Shown here: positions 52,518 through 61,875 of the stretch, piece by piece
Numbering within the stretch: position 1 is the first letter of the stretch
Layout: the number at the start of each line of letters is the position of its first letter
NCBI RefSeq assembly: GCF_011516635.5
Contig: NZ_CP096257.1
Location: forward strand, 1 to 64,000
DNA length: 64,000 bases
From: Bradyrhizobium barranii subsp. apii
Lineage (GTDB): Bacteria > Pseudomonadota > Alphaproteobacteria > Rhizobiales > Xanthobacteraceae
Reading direction: 5' to 3'
The notes under the pieces: generated by a model
The model's input: the letters and a program-made list of their open reading frames with translations, nothing else
What the model was told of the DNA's origin: nothing
The model's database searches: none
Program-made: the position numbers and the translations under genes

Positions 52518-53441
52518 TTGGTGTCGTTTCAGCGTACGAAGGCAGAGGCGATTGGCGTCAAAGCGCCGCTACCAGACTTCGTAGAGCCGGCCCTTGCGAC
52601 CTCGATCGCGAAGGTCCCATCGGGTGCCCGCTGGATCCACGAAATCAAGTTCGATGGCTACAGGGTCCAAGTCCATCTGGCCAACGACGCCGTCCGGATC
52701 TTCACCCGGCGCGGTCACGACTGGACGCACCGATTCGAGAAGGTCGCGCACGACGCGTGGCACATCAAGGCAGCATCGGCGGTCATCGACGGGGAAGTAG
52801 TCGTGCCGGCCGTCGACGGCACGACCGACTTCTCAGTGCAGCAGAATGAACTCAAGGGTCAGTCTACGAAGATCGCGCTGGTCGCTTTCGATCTCCTGTA
52901 TCTGAACGGTCGCGAACTGCGGAAGCTCCCGCTCCACCGGCGCAGGGCTGAACTCAGCAAGATCATCGCCGGAACGGACATCCAATTCAGCGAATCCTTC
53001 GAGATCGATGGCCAAGAGATGTTCCAGCACGCCTGCAAGATCGGCCTCGAAGGCGTCGTGTCAAAGGTGCGCGACAGCGTCTATCCTACGGGCCGCAGCA
53101 ACGACTGGGTCAAGAGAACCTGCGCGCAGCGGGAGACCCTGACGATCGCCGGCTTCGCTCTCGACGGATCGAGGTGGGACGGTCTCTACATTGGGCGGCG
53201 GAAGGGCTACGATCTGGTCTACGCCGGCAAGGTCGACCACGGCTTCGACAAGGTCTCCGCCACCGACCTTCGCAAGCGCCTGGAGCCGCTGATCCGAAAG
53301 ACGCAGGCATTTTCGAAGCGGATCGCGCACAGAGGCATCTGGGTGGAACCGAAGCTGCTGGCAGAGATCGAATACCGCGGGAAGTCGGCGGAAGGAAAAG
53401 TCCGGCATCCATTCTTCCGAGGGCTGCGAGAGGATCTGTAG
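52518..53441 (+). CDS. ATP-dependent DNA ligase (LigD/LigC ligase type)
   Basis: A 307-residue ligase. Motif I is HEIKFDGYRVQVHLAN with the adenylated Lys; IDGEVVV, LVAFDLLYLNGREL and EGVVSKVRDSVYPTGRSNDW are the following nucleotidyltransferase motifs. A C-terminal OB-fold domain ends ...KVRHPFFRGLREDL. No polymerase or phosphoesterase domain and no Ku gene are nearby. Such stand-alone ligases act in NHEJ-like or stress repair. A weak EcfG-like site upstream would fit stress control. The ATG at 52518 is the first in frame; the alignment to ligases begins near residue 18. Confidence 0.88.
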   Translation: MVSFQRTKAEAIGVKAPLPDFVEPALATSIAKVPSGARWIHEIKFDGYRVQVHLANDAVRIFTRRGHDWTHRFEKVAHDAWHIKAASAVIDGEVVVPAVDGTTDFSVQQNELKGQSTKIALVAFDLLYLNGRELRKLPLHRRRAELSKIIAGTDIQFSESFEIDGQEMFQHACKIGLEGVVSKVRDSVYPTGRSNDWVKRTCAQRETLTIAGFALDGSRWDGLYIGRRKGYDLVYAGKVDHGFDKVSATDLRKRLEPLIRKTQAFSKRIAHRGIWVEPKLLAEIEYRGKSAEGKVRHPFFRGLREDL

Positions 53442-53462
53442 ATTCCCCGGCGGCGAGCGACG

Positions 53463-53915
53463 CTAATCTCGCGCCCGCTTCAGGGCGGCCATCAACCGCT
53501 CCTTCTCCTTGTTCCACCGAACCTCTTCGGCCTGCGTCCTCTTTTCGAGTGCCTCCGCCTCGGCACGGATGGCCGTGGCTCTGTCGGAGTGCTCCGTTTC
53601 CGCCCCGTCCAGTGCAGCCTGCGCCTTGTCGACGGCCTGCTGGCGGCGCTCACTCTCCTTCTGCCGGGCAGCGTCTTCCTTCGCCTGTTCGCGCTCGCGG
53701 CTCTTCCGCTCCCGTTCGTAAGCGAGGGCGGCCCTGTGTGCCGCGGCCTTGTCGGCGGGCCGGCCAGCAGCCTTCTGCGGTTTACTTTTTTCCGGCTTGC
53801 GTGGAGCTTCCTTCGGTCTCCCGCCGACGCCCAACCTGGCGGGCAGTTCGGCATGCTCGCGGAAGGGACCGATGGATCCGACGGGCCGTTTGAGAACGAC
53901 GCCGGGCTTCGCCAT
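53463..53915 (-). CDS. Hypothetical coiled-coil protein
   Basis: A 150-residue, highly charged protein. After MAKPGVVLKRPVGSIGPFRE comes a Lys/Pro/Ala-rich linker and then about 80 residues of Arg/Lys/Glu/Ala coiled coil (YERERKSREREQAKEDAARQ...). No enzymatic motif. Several rhizobial proteins like this are found near ligD genes. The ATG at 53915 is preferred; an earlier ATG at 53930 falls in the HAD fragment. Confidence 0.55.
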   Translation of the reverse strand: MAKPGVVLKRPVGSIGPFREHAELPARLGVGGRPKEAPRKPEKSKPQKAAGRPADKAAAHRAALAYERERKSREREQAKEDAARQKESERRQQAVDKAQAALDGAETEHSDRATAIRAEAEALEKRTQAEEVRWNKEKERLMAALKRARD

Positions 53916-53926
53916 GGTCGCTGCGA

Positions 53927-54220
53927 TCACGTCCGGATCCTCTCCTTTGCCGCGCCTTGGTGGAATAGATTGCTGTCAGCACCCCAAGCCTCAAGCGCCT
54001 TCGCCTTTCCCGCCGCTTCGGCGTCGTAGGGCGTGTCGCCGATCGCGACGGCGTCGGCGCCTTCGATCCCAAGTTTCTTAAGGGCTACTTCGAAGATGTC
54101 GGGGGCCGGCTTGTATTCCTCGACGTCGTCCGAACACGTCGTCACGTCGATCAGGTCGGCGATGCCGGCAATGTCGAGATAATTCTCAAGCTCATCTTTC
54201 TTGGCGGAGCGGGAGCGGTT
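53927..54220 (-). pseudogene. HAD-superfamily hydrolase fragment
   Basis: The frame KKDELENYLDIAGIADLIDV, EEYKPAPDIFEVALKKLGIE (Lys motif) and ADAVAIGDTPYDAEAAGKAK (acidic motif) is the middle and C-terminal part of a phosphoglycolate-phosphatase-like HAD enzyme. The N-terminal DxD nucleophile motif is absent, and the end departs from the family after about GKAKALEAWG. Both ends are broken. Confidence 0.8.
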
Positions 54221-54567
54221 GTATGCCGCTGCTGAGCCAGCTGGCTCGTTCATGCCGGGTACGTGAGAGCGCAACTGGCCGTTGGAAATAGTTTTGCAAT
54301 TCCAATCGCGGGGGGGGGACGACAAGCACACATTGCTCTTGTCGCCCACTGTGCGCGGCCCATGCAACGATAAATTGTAGCATGTTGCGGTTTCGCTACA
54401 GACTCGCCGTCAGTCCGGCACTACTCTTTTGATCGCTTGTAATTCCTTGAAAATCCGACCTCGGTCGCGCGGCAAAATCGATTGTTACGTTCTCGCGGCG
54501 TGGCGGTTGTCACGTCCTACGCATGGGCAGCACGACCATTGACTGCGAACAAAAGAGGCGATGCAAC
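54221..54567. other. Intergenic stretch, no gene seen
   Basis: AT-richer than its surroundings, with a run of nine G at about 54311. No reading frame with family features. It contains the promoter region of the lipoprotein gene, but no confident -35/-10 pair could be picked. Confidence 0.4.
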
Positions 54568-55479
54568 ATGAGGTTATTGCACCTGCTTTTCGCCGTGCCG
54601 TGCTGCCTCTTGGCGGCTTGCGGCACCTACATTCCCAGCCAGCGCGACTGGCCAAAAGACACGCCAGAAGGCGTAAGCGACATGAATAGCGTGCTCGTGC
54701 GCAGCATTGTCTGCGAATTGAGCTACGCCGTTACCGTGGCAATTAAGAACGATCGGAATCTTGCCCTCAAGCGACGCAGTCGGCGTGCCTACAGCAGTTT
54801 CCTCAATGATTGGGGTGTCGAAGTTGCTACGGATCTGACCGTCACTGAGAATTCGACGATAAACCCGACGGGCCTCTGGAATCCCGTGTCGCCATTATCG
54901 AGCGTCTTTACCCTCGGCGGCGGCATCAGCGGTGGCGCCGTGTCGACGAACGACAACAAGTATAACGTTTTCTATCCCCTGTGGGCTCTTTACAAGCCAA
55001 ACCTATTTCACGTGGACAGCGAGATGCGGCCCTGCCGCGATCCAAGTGGCAACCAGGAAGGCTCGCCGCTCGTCGACATCGATTTGAGAATCCTGCCGCT
55101 GCTGGAATCGCGCATTCAGATCGTGACACTGGGTTTCGCGGGTGCGCCGCGCAAGGAGGAGATCATAGCGGGCGAAAAGAACGTGCTGACGCAAACCGTC
55201 TCGATCAAGGAAACTGTGTTAGGAGATATCACACCCACCTGGACATTCACGACAGGCGCCATCAATCCGTCTGGGAAATTCATTAGCGCCGGTCGGGAAC
55301 GCACCCATCAGGTCGTTTTCACTTTTGGCCCCTTGGCTGCCGGCGGTCGGTCCCTGTCGTTCCTGGCCGAACAAACGCATCTCAATGAGCAGTTGAAGGC
55401 CGGACTGGGGGATGTCCCGATCGCTGTTGAACTACGTCGGGTCGACGTTGCCGGAATGAATATTACGCAGCCCTCGTGA
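54568..55479 (+). CDS. Predicted outer-membrane lipoprotein
   Basis: A 303-residue protein with a signal peptide MRLLHLLFAVPCCLLAACGT; LLAAC is a lipobox with the lipidated Cys at residue 17. The mature part has many alternating beta-type segments and Gly/Ser-rich turns (SPLSSVFTLGGGISGGAVST). No family is recognised. Start ATG 54568 with GAGG upstream; the ATG at 54523 would put 15 residues before the signal peptide. The stop lies at the IS256 border, so the last few residues may not be native. Confidence 0.75.
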   Translation: MRLLHLLFAVPCCLLAACGTYIPSQRDWPKDTPEGVSDMNSVLVRSIVCELSYAVTVAIKNDRNLALKRRSRRAYSSFLNDWGVEVATDLTVTENSTINPTGLWNPVSPLSSVFTLGGGISGGAVSTNDNKYNVFYPLWALYKPNLFHVDSEMRPCRDPSGNQEGSPLVDIDLRILPLLESRIQIVTLGFAGAPRKEEIIAGEKNVLTQTVSIKETVLGDITPTWTFTTGAINPSGKFISAGRERTHQVVFTFGPLAAGGRSLSFLAEQTHLNEQLKAGLGDVPIAVELRRVDVAGMNITQPS

Positions 55480-56737
55480 CGTGGGCAACGGACTTGATTG
55501 TCATGCGATCGTGGTGAGCTTGAAGGGCCGCACGCAGAACCGACAATTGCTTATGCGCCTTCAATCGTCGGAAGCCCTTGTTGGCCTCGATCATACCGGC
55601 CGCGACCCATCGCAAGGCCATACCGGCATCCCGCCAGCGTTTAACGTTGCGCGTGACGCGGCGAATGGTGCCCATCATGTTCTCGGCGATATTGGTACAG
55701 GCGAGCGATCGGCGAAGCTCCTTCGGCAACTTCAACCGGACGACAGTCAGGATTTCGTCGAGGCCTTCGAGGATACTGGCCGCAACGCCGGGCCATTGCT
55801 GGTCGAGTCGACGCGCGAGATTGCGGATCAATTTTTCAGCCTTGTCGGCGTCATCGAGCTCCCAGGCCTGGCGCAGCACCCGGCGGGTGGCCGCATGATG
55901 CTCTTTCGGCAGGCGTTCCATGATGTTGCGCGCCTTGTGGATCTGGCAGCGCTGGATCGCAGCGGCCGAACCGAAGGTGCGGCGGATCGCCTTCGACAAC
56001 GCCTTCGCGCCGTCGGCGATGAACAGTCTTGGCACCGTCGGGTCGAGCCCGCGCGAGACCAGGTTGTCCAGCAGGGCCTGAACCGTTGCTGCATTCTCGG
56101 TCGCCCCTTCCACCAGCGCCAGCGGATGCTTGTTGCCTTCGCCGTCAACCCCGATCGCGGCCACCAGCACGAGATCGTCGTCGAGATGCAGCCCGTCGAT
56201 TTGGACCACCAGAAGGTCGAGCGCGGACAGATCGGCAGCCATGAAGTCGGCCAGCCGCGCCGCCGACAGAGCCACGAACCTCCGCGAGGCCGCCGACTTC
56301 GAAATCCCCGATCCGGGCGGTGCCGGCACGTCACCCTCGGGCAGCCGGACGGCGCGGCCGAACCGGCGCGTCGACACATTGATCAGCATCAGGTTCATCG
56401 CCCAGCGACCGAGCCAGTCCTCCTGCGCCGCCGTTTCCCAGCTCGGGATCGTGACCTCGCGGCCGTCCATGCCCCGGACCCGCGGGCGATCGACCTCGAT
56501 CTTGCCGCCGTGGAAACCGATCCGCCCCCGCGTTCGGCCCCAACGGTGCGCCCGCCGCGCCGCATCACGACCGTGGCGCGGCCCGCAGGCCGCTGTCACA
56601 TCCGCCTCCATCATCGTGCCGAGCGCCTCGATTCCTGCCGCAAGGCAGAACCGATCGAAGCTCGCTCGCACTTCCGCAAATGATTTCTCCACAGCCCCGG
56701 TCGCCGGCCAACCAGCCGGTGTGATATCTCTCGTCAT
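55463..56737 (-). CDS. IS256-family (Mutator-like) transposase
   Basis: A 424-residue transposase beginning MTRDITPAGWPATGAVEKSF. It shows VVQIDGLHLDDDLVLVAAIG and RLFIADGAKALSKAIRRTFG with catalytic Asp residues, IQRCQIHKARNIMERLP, and the conserved NIAENMMGTIRRVTRNVKRW with the Glu region. The frame is complete. The last codons (HVTRAA) reach the flanking DNA, which is common for such elements. Probably functional. Confidence 0.9.
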   Translation of the reverse strand: MTRDITPAGWPATGAVEKSFAEVRASFDRFCLAAGIEALGTMMEADVTAACGPRHGRDAARRAHRWGRTRGRIGFHGGKIEVDRPRVRGMDGREVTIPSWETAAQEDWLGRWAMNLMLINVSTRRFGRAVRLPEGDVPAPPGSGISKSAASRRFVALSAARLADFMAADLSALDLLVVQIDGLHLDDDLVLVAAIGVDGEGNKHPLALVEGATENAATVQALLDNLVSRGLDPTVPRLFIADGAKALSKAIRRTFGSAAAIQRCQIHKARNIMERLPKEHHAATRRVLRQAWELDDADKAEKLIRNLARRLDQQWPGVAASILEGLDEILTVVRLKLPKELRRSLACTNIAENMMGTIRRVTRNVKRWRDAGMALRWVAAGMIEANKGFRRLKAHKQLSVLRAALQAHHDRMTIKSVAHVTRAA

Positions 56738-56829
56738 GGCGTTGCTCTCCTTTGTGGAATCAGCACCCCGAGCCTACCGGCTCAAGGTGGGCAACGCCGA
56801 CCTCTTCAGAAATTCAACAGAACCCGGGA
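55478..56829 (-). mobile_element. IS256-family element, full copy
   Basis: It matches the truncated copy at 26857-28119, but here the transposase 3' end and the left terminus are present. The right end AACAGAACCCGGGA is shared. The exact ends were estimated from where the two copies diverge and from the lipoprotein stop. Confidence 0.8.
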
Positions 56830-56882
56830 CATCCCCCCGGACTGCGCAGTTCTCGGTTCGCACCATAAGGGGAGGATTGCTG

Positions 56883-57326
56883 ATGGCATTGCGCAAGAAA
56901 GTTAACGTCACAAAAGCGAAGGCCGCGAGATCGAAGGCCAACAAGGCTAAGGCCACCAAGACGAAAGTCGGCAAAGCCAAGGTCAAAAAGGCCAAGGCTA
57001 AAGCCAAGAAAGTGAAGCGAGGCGGAGCTCCTTCGCCGGCACCGCCGGCAAAGCGCGATGCCAAATCGCTCATCGAGCATCTCGATCTGCACTCGCTTCA
57101 TGAAGACGATATCAAGACCATCCGCGACTGCTGTACGGCGGCGCTGGACTTCAGGAAGGCGCTCCAGAATGAAAGCATCGATGCCACCATGGCCCATGCG
57201 GCGGCAGGATATTGCTATACTAAGTCCGGCGCGAGTTCGACTGTGAGCATCTGGAAGGACGGCTTCAAGGTGGGCGAGACAACTCAGGCAGACGCAGACA
57301 CAAGGGGCATACCGCCCTGCGGATGA
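56883..57326 (+). CDS. Histone-H1-like Lys/Ala-rich protein with C-terminal domain
   Basis: A 147-residue protein. Residues 1-55 are a repetitive Lys/Ala/Thr stretch (KAKAARSKANKAKATKTKVG...) like AlgP or histone H1 tails and probably bind DNA nonspecifically. Residues 60-147 form a distinct domain (LIEHLDLHSLHEDDIKTIRD, CCTAALDFRKALQNESIDAT) of unknown function. ATG 56883 follows a strong GGGGAGG site. It lies in a short host segment between two mobile elements. Confidence 0.65.
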   Translation: MALRKKVNVTKAKAARSKANKAKATKTKVGKAKVKKAKAKAKKVKRGGAPSPAPPAKRDAKSLIEHLDLHSLHEDDIKTIRDCCTAALDFRKALQNESIDATMAHAAAGYCYTKSGASSTVSIWKDGFKVGETTQADADTRGIPPCG

Positions 57327-57376
57327 CCGAAGGGTGCCGGCCAGCCAATACGTTCGAGCTTGCAAGGTGGCGCGAG

Positions 57377-57525
57377 ATGAGCGTGACCAGAGTTGTCTTT
57401 GGAAGAAGAGCGGCCCGCGTTGTATGGGCGGGTCTTATCCTGCTCGGCTTTATTGTGACCGCCCGGCCGGCCTCGGCTGACGACCCTCCTCCGCCTCCCA
57501 AGCCGATCTTCGAACTCCTTGATAG
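57377..57525 (+). pseudogene. Secreted protein cut by IS1380
   Basis: It begins MSVTRVVFGRRAARVVWAGL followed by ILLGFIVTARPASADDPPPP, a signal peptide with an ASA-DD cleavage site, then PKPIFELLDS before the IS1380 end at 57526. About 50 codons remain. The other part of the gene is not found on the far side of the element. Confidence 0.65.
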
Positions 57526-59157
57526 CCCGTCTTATTCGTCAGAGGGCGCCTGAGAGGCTGGCGAGCGTGGTGTAAAGCGCTGATGCGGCGTAGGATTCGG
57601 TTGCAAAGCCAACCCCATCACCTTCAGCCGCGAACACCACGCCCGCCATGACCGACGATACGATTCTGCCCTTCTCGTTTCCAGCCGTTCACGCCAAGAA
57701 AGTCACAGCTGCCTTCGATGGCGGTCGGCTGACCTCGAACGGGGGCGTGATGCTTCTGGCGATGGCCGAGCGGCGTCTCGGCTTGGCCGACAATTTGGCC
57801 CGGGTGTTCCCGGATCGGCGCGATCCGACGCGGGTCGTGCACAGCCTGGTCGATATGTTCCGCGCGCGCATGTTCGCGATCTGCTGCGGCTACGAGGACG
57901 CCGACGACCTCGATCATCTGCGGTCCGATCCCGCATTCAAGCTGGCCTGCGGACGGCTGCCGGACACGGGTCGCGATCTGTGTTCCCAACCGACGCTGTC
58001 GCGCCTGGAGAATGCTCCGCGCCTGCGCGACGTGATCCGACTGACCTACACTTTGGTCGACGCATGGATGGATAGCTACCCGCGCGAGCCGGCATCCGTC
58101 ACGCTCGACATCGATGATACCTGCGATGTCGTCCACGGCCATCAGCAGCTCTCGCTGTTCAACGCTCATTATGACGAACGCTGCTTCCTGCCGATCCACG
58201 TCTACGACACGGAGAAGAGCCGGCCCGTGGCGGTCGTGCTGCGGCCCGGCAAGACGCCGGGCGGCGTCGAGGTGCGTGCCCATCTGCGCCGCCTGGTACG
58301 GCATATCCGGACGCGGTGGCACAACACGCGAATTACGTTCCGTGGCGACGGGCACTATGCCCGGCCGGAGGCAATGGCGTGGTGCGAGACCAACGGCATC
58401 GACTACATCTTCGGTCTGTCCGGCACCAAGCCGCTCGCCAGAAAAGTCGACGCGGTCGCCGACGACATCCGCACGCGACGCGCCATCGAGAACCTGCCGG
58501 TTCTGCGCGGCTATACCGAGACGCGCCACAAGGCAAAGTCCTGGGATCGCGAACGACGCACCGTCGCCCGTATTGAGGCGACGATGCTCGGCCTCGACAT
58601 CCGCTTCGTCGTCACCAGCCTCGATGTCGGCTCGGCCGAGTGGATCTACGACAGCCTGTATTGCGCGCGCGGCCAAGCCGAGAATCTGATCAAGCTGCAT
58701 AAGACGCAGCTCGCCTCCGATCGCACCAGTTGCCGTTCGGCGCTCGCCAATCAAGTCCGCCTCGTTCTCCATACCGCCGCTTATTGGCTGATGCTGACCG
58801 TGCGCGACGCCATTCCCAAAGTCCGGGAATTGGCCACTGCCGAGTTCGCGACGCTGCGTCTTCGGCTCTTGAAAATCGCCGCCCGGGTTGTCGAGACCAA
58901 GAGCCGCATTCGCCTTGCGTTCGCCGCGGCATGTCCCGAAGCCGACCTGATCCGCAGCTTGCCCGGCGCGCTGCTGCCGCTCGGTCCTTGACCGGTGGGG
59001 CGTCCGCCCGCGTTCACCCAACCCATCCCTCAAGCGCGTTGCAAAGTACCGGTCGTCAGGCGGTGAAAAGCCGAAGGCAATCCTGTGCGCCTCGTCAGCG
59101 GAGGTGTGCGGATGCACCAGTCGGACCAAAATACCGCGCTCTCACGAATAGGGCGGG
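57526..59157 (+). mobile_element. IS1380-family element, copy 2
   Basis: A 1632-base element with the same ends as copy 1. The left flank is ATAG and the right flank CTAG, so a clean four-base duplication is lacking. The right CTAG is shared with the left boundary of the IS701 element. The transposase sequence is identical to copy 3 at the protein level and appears so at the DNA level. Confidence 0.9.
57648..58991 (+). CDS. IS1380-family transposase
   Basis: 447 residues, with the same catalytic motifs as copy 1. It differs from copy 1 at scattered positions in the first 300 residues (for example MTDDTILP against MTDDTSLP) and is identical in the last third. Full-length and possibly active. 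Confidence 0.92.
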   Translation: MTDDTILPFSFPAVHAKKVTAAFDGGRLTSNGGVMLLAMAERRLGLADNLARVFPDRRDPTRVVHSLVDMFRARMFAICCGYEDADDLDHLRSDPAFKLACGRLPDTGRDLCSQPTLSRLENAPRLRDVIRLTYTLVDAWMDSYPREPASVTLDIDDTCDVVHGHQQLSLFNAHYDERCFLPIHVYDTEKSRPVAVVLRPGKTPGGVEVRAHLRRLVRHIRTRWHNTRITFRGDGHYARPEAMAWCETNGIDYIFGLSGTKPLARKVDAVADDIRTRRAIENLPVLRGYTETRHKAKSWDRERRTVARIEATMLGLDIRFVVTSLDVGSAEWIYDSLYCARGQAENLIKLHKTQLASDRTSCRSALANQVRLVLHTAAYWLMLTVRDAIPKVRELATAEFATLRLRLLKIAARVVETKSRIRLAFAAACPEADLIRSLPGALLPLGP

Positions 59158-59161
59158 CTAG

Positions 59162-60683
59162 TACGACTGAGTCACAAAACCGCAGGCTTTATCCGGCCGG
59201 AATCAGCGATGGTTGAAGCATGGACCATCAGCCGAGGAGGCTACATGAGCGGGCGTGGCACCAAGACCAGTGAGATGCGATTTGCGACGTATTTGGAAGG
59301 GCTTGCCAGCGTCATCGGTCATGCTGATCGGAAGGCACCGCTGCGCGACTATTGCGTCGGCCTCATGGCCTGTGGCGGTCGTAAGAGCGTGGAGCCAATG
59401 GCGGCGATGACGGCTCCGGAACGGACGGCCGCCCAACATCAATCGCTGCTGCATTTCGTCGGCAGCGGCGCCTGGTCGGATGAGAAGGTGCTGGGCAAGG
59501 TACGAGAGATGGTCCTGCCGGCGATCGAACGCCAGGGCCCGATCGAAGCTTGGATCATCGATGACACCGGATTTCCCAAGCAGGGGCGACATTCGGTTGG
59601 AGTTGCACGGCAATATTGCGGGCAGCTCGGCAAGCAGGATAATTGCCAGGTGGCGGTGTCATTATCGATTGCCAATCACCACGCCAGCCTGCCTGTTGCC
59701 TACCGCCTTTATCTTCCGAAGGAATGGACTGAGGATTGCGATCGGCGGCGCAAGGTGGGCATTCCTGCCGAAGTCGGCTTCCGGACCAAGCCGGAGATCG
59801 CGCTGGAGCAGTTGCGGTGGGCCTGTGCGACCGGCCTTCCGCGTGGTGTCGTGCTGATGGACGCGGGCTATGGCAACAACAGCGATCTGCGCACGGAGAT
59901 CACGGCGCTGGGATTGACCTATGTGGCGGGTCTTCTGTCGAGCACAACGGTATGGGCGCCCGGCACCGGTCCCTTGCCGCCGAAGCCATGGTCGGGCCGC
60001 GGCCGTCCCCCGAAACTGATGCGCCGCAACCGTCAGCGTCGGCCGGCCGCCGTTAAAGCGCTCGCGATCGGCCTGCCGGCCAAAGCTTGGCGCACCATCA
60101 CGTGGCGGCAAGGAACGAACGAAAAGCTGAGCTCGCGCTTTGCCCGCGTGCGGGTCCGTGCCGCGCACCGTGATTATTGGCAAACCACCCAGCGGTTGGA
60201 GGAATGGTTGCTGATCGAATGGCCGAAAGGCGAGGACCAGCCTACCAAATACTGGCTCTCGACATTGCCGGAGGATGTGGCATTCCGGACTCTCGTAGAG
60301 ACGGCTAAATTGCGCTGGCGCATCGAACGCGACTATCAGGAACTCAAGCAGGAGGTCGGGCTTGGCCACTTCGAGGGACGCGGCTGGCGCGGCTTTCATC
60401 ATCACGCAACGATGTGCATTGCAGCCTTCGGATTCCTGATCTCCGAGCGGGAGGCGTTTCCCCCCTCAGGCGCTCGGCGCGCCCGGCCGATCCCGCTCGC
60501 TCGCGTTTCCGCGGATTACAGACCCCGCGGTTCTGCCGCTACGGACCCAACGTCACATTCCAAATTCGATCACGACGATGCGACGGCGACTCGAACAAGG
60601 GCTGGTCCGAACGTTGTCGAGATGTCCTTGTTGTGCAATCAAGTTCGCCCATTTCACAGACCACCGTTTGTGACGCAGTAAGA
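59162..60683 (+). mobile_element. IS701-family element
   Basis: A 1522-base element flanked by CTAG at 59158-59161 and 60684-60687, the YTAG-type duplication known for IS701. The left end TACGACTGAGTCACAAAACC and the right end read inward TCTTACTGCGTCACAAACGG are imperfect inverted repeats. Confidence 0.85.
59245..60681 (+). pseudogene. IS701-family transposase, frameshifted near the C-terminus
   Basis: A DDE transposase starting MSGRGTKTSEMRFATYLEGL, with AWIIDDTGFPKQGRHSVGVA (first Asp), GVVLMDAGYGNNSDLRTEIT (second Asp) and LRWRIERDYQELKQEVGLGH (Glu). After about 60530 the family C-terminus continues in another frame (LRTQRHIPNSITTMRRRLEQ, LVRTLSRCPCC...) and would stop at about 60671. 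An indel near 60530 therefore replaces the last about 50 residues. The catalytic core is intact, so activity is uncertain rather than excluded. Confidence 0.85.
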
Positions 60684-60687
60684 CTAG

Positions 60688-61130
60688 AGCGTTTCACATT
60701 TTGACTGAAGCATAACCGGCGTTTGCGAAGTAGTTTGCGCATTCGCGAGGCTGGATGTCCTGAACGAGGTGACCGATTTGGCGCCAAGTGTCTTCGACGG
60801 TGCGCCTCTGAGCCTGCCGCATCCAGTGTTTGATCTTGGAGAAGGCCTATTCGATCGGGTTGAGGTCGGGCGAGTATCGCGGCAGGCACCAGAGCCTGGC
60901 GCCAGCAGCCTGGGTCATCTGCCTGACAGCTTTCGACTTGTGACTTCCGAGGTTGTCGAGAATGACGATGTCGCCTTCGCGCAGGGTTGGCAGGGGAAGG
61001 TGCTTCACATAAGCGCGGGAGACGAAGGACCCCCGGCCGGACTCTGGATCTGTCCCAGAAAAAATGAGGCGAGGATCAGCCGTGAGAGCCTGGGCGACGA
61101 CGTTGGCGGACGACATCGCCAAGGCTCAAA
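60688..61130 (-). pseudogene. IS630-family transposase, C-terminal fragment
   Basis: The minus-strand frame SFVSRAYVKHLPLPTLREGD, IVILDNLGSHKSKAVRQMTQ, and LWCLPRYSPDLNPIE then a TAG and AFSKIKHWMRQAQRRTVEDT is the DDE half of an IS630 protein. The in-frame TAG at about 60850 replaces a codon in the otherwise conserved NPIE(x)AFSK motif. The N-terminal half is missing. GAGCGTTT at 60688 may be its end. Confidence 0.78.
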
Positions 61131-61618
61131 CCACGCAACAGATTGCTCCTCGAACGGCGTGAGCCGTCGCGTCGGTTGTCATCCTGCTCGGCGCGATAGA
61201 GCCCTCGCCTGTCCCTCTGACTTGATCCGGTCGCGCCCAGAATAGGTAGGAGCCCGATCCAATGTTGATGTTGTACCGTCAAATGTCGCTAGCCTTTCGG
61301 GCTGGACTCCGTGCAGCATCAAGATCTGACGATGTCTAAAAAGACTACCAACTTGCGAGCGGTTGATCTGGTTGCATCGGGTGGCCGCTCGATCAGATCG
61401 GTGGCCAAGGAACTTGGTCCCGGGAGGCCAACAGTGGACGGCTGAAAGAAAATTGAAGGTTAGAGCTGGCTCCGCAAAACGCCACAGCAAGATCGTAAAG
61501 CCCCGCCTTCAGCATAACCCGGCAGGAATCCACTTAATTTTCGCGAGGCGCTGTCCAAACAACCGGGACCAGCTCTGTTGCCGTCGAATTCGATTCTGCA
61601 ACGATTAGGGCCAGATAA
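61131..61618. other. Decayed mobile-element sequence
   Basis: Only fragments are seen. A plus-strand frame at 61331-61444 (MSKKTTNLRAVDLVASGGRS then IRSVAKELGPGRPTVDG, stop) resembles the start of a transposase helix-turn-helix protein. Nothing else is recognisable before the radical-SAM gene. Confidence 0.4.
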
Positions 61619-61875
61619 ATGTACCAAGTGCCAGTTGATGAATTACGCGCAACGTCCGCGGCGGCTGTCGGAGCAACTCTCAAGGACGCAGCTTACATCC
61701 TCGAGGAAACGCAACATCGCCCTCTGTCCCCTAGGGAAGTTGGCGAGTTCATTGGGACGATCAACACGCCTGATTTTGAGAAGATTAAGGCGATGGTCCT
61801 TGACTGTTCCTCCAAAATTAGAGTGCGGAAATATGGTCGCTCCGTTGTCACGATGTCCCCCGTGGAGGTTACTAA
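61619..61875 (+). pseudogene. Radical-SAM protein N-terminus, cut by IS1380
   Basis: It starts MYQVPVDELRATSAAAVGAT and ends IRVRKYGRSVVTMSPVEVTN. The last segment (beta strand, P-V-E-V-T-N) is what directly precedes the CxxxCxxC cluster in BioB/ThiH/HydE-type radical-SAM enzymes. The IS1380 copy 3 enters at that point, so the [4Fe-4S]-binding motif itself is absent. The remainder of the gene is not in the window. Confidence 0.55.

Noticed and set aside
57624..59129. A 501-residue open frame antisense to the IS1380 transposase (also at 61974-63479)
   Set aside because: It is the minus-strand shadow of a well-supported transposase with GC-rich third positions; no family features, and it recurs only because the IS recurs.
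60930..60965. tts-box-like GTCGAAAGCTGTCAG on the minus strand
   Set aside because: It lies within conserved IS630 transposase codons (HKSKAVRQM), and the remaining tts-box elements and a downstream gene are missing.
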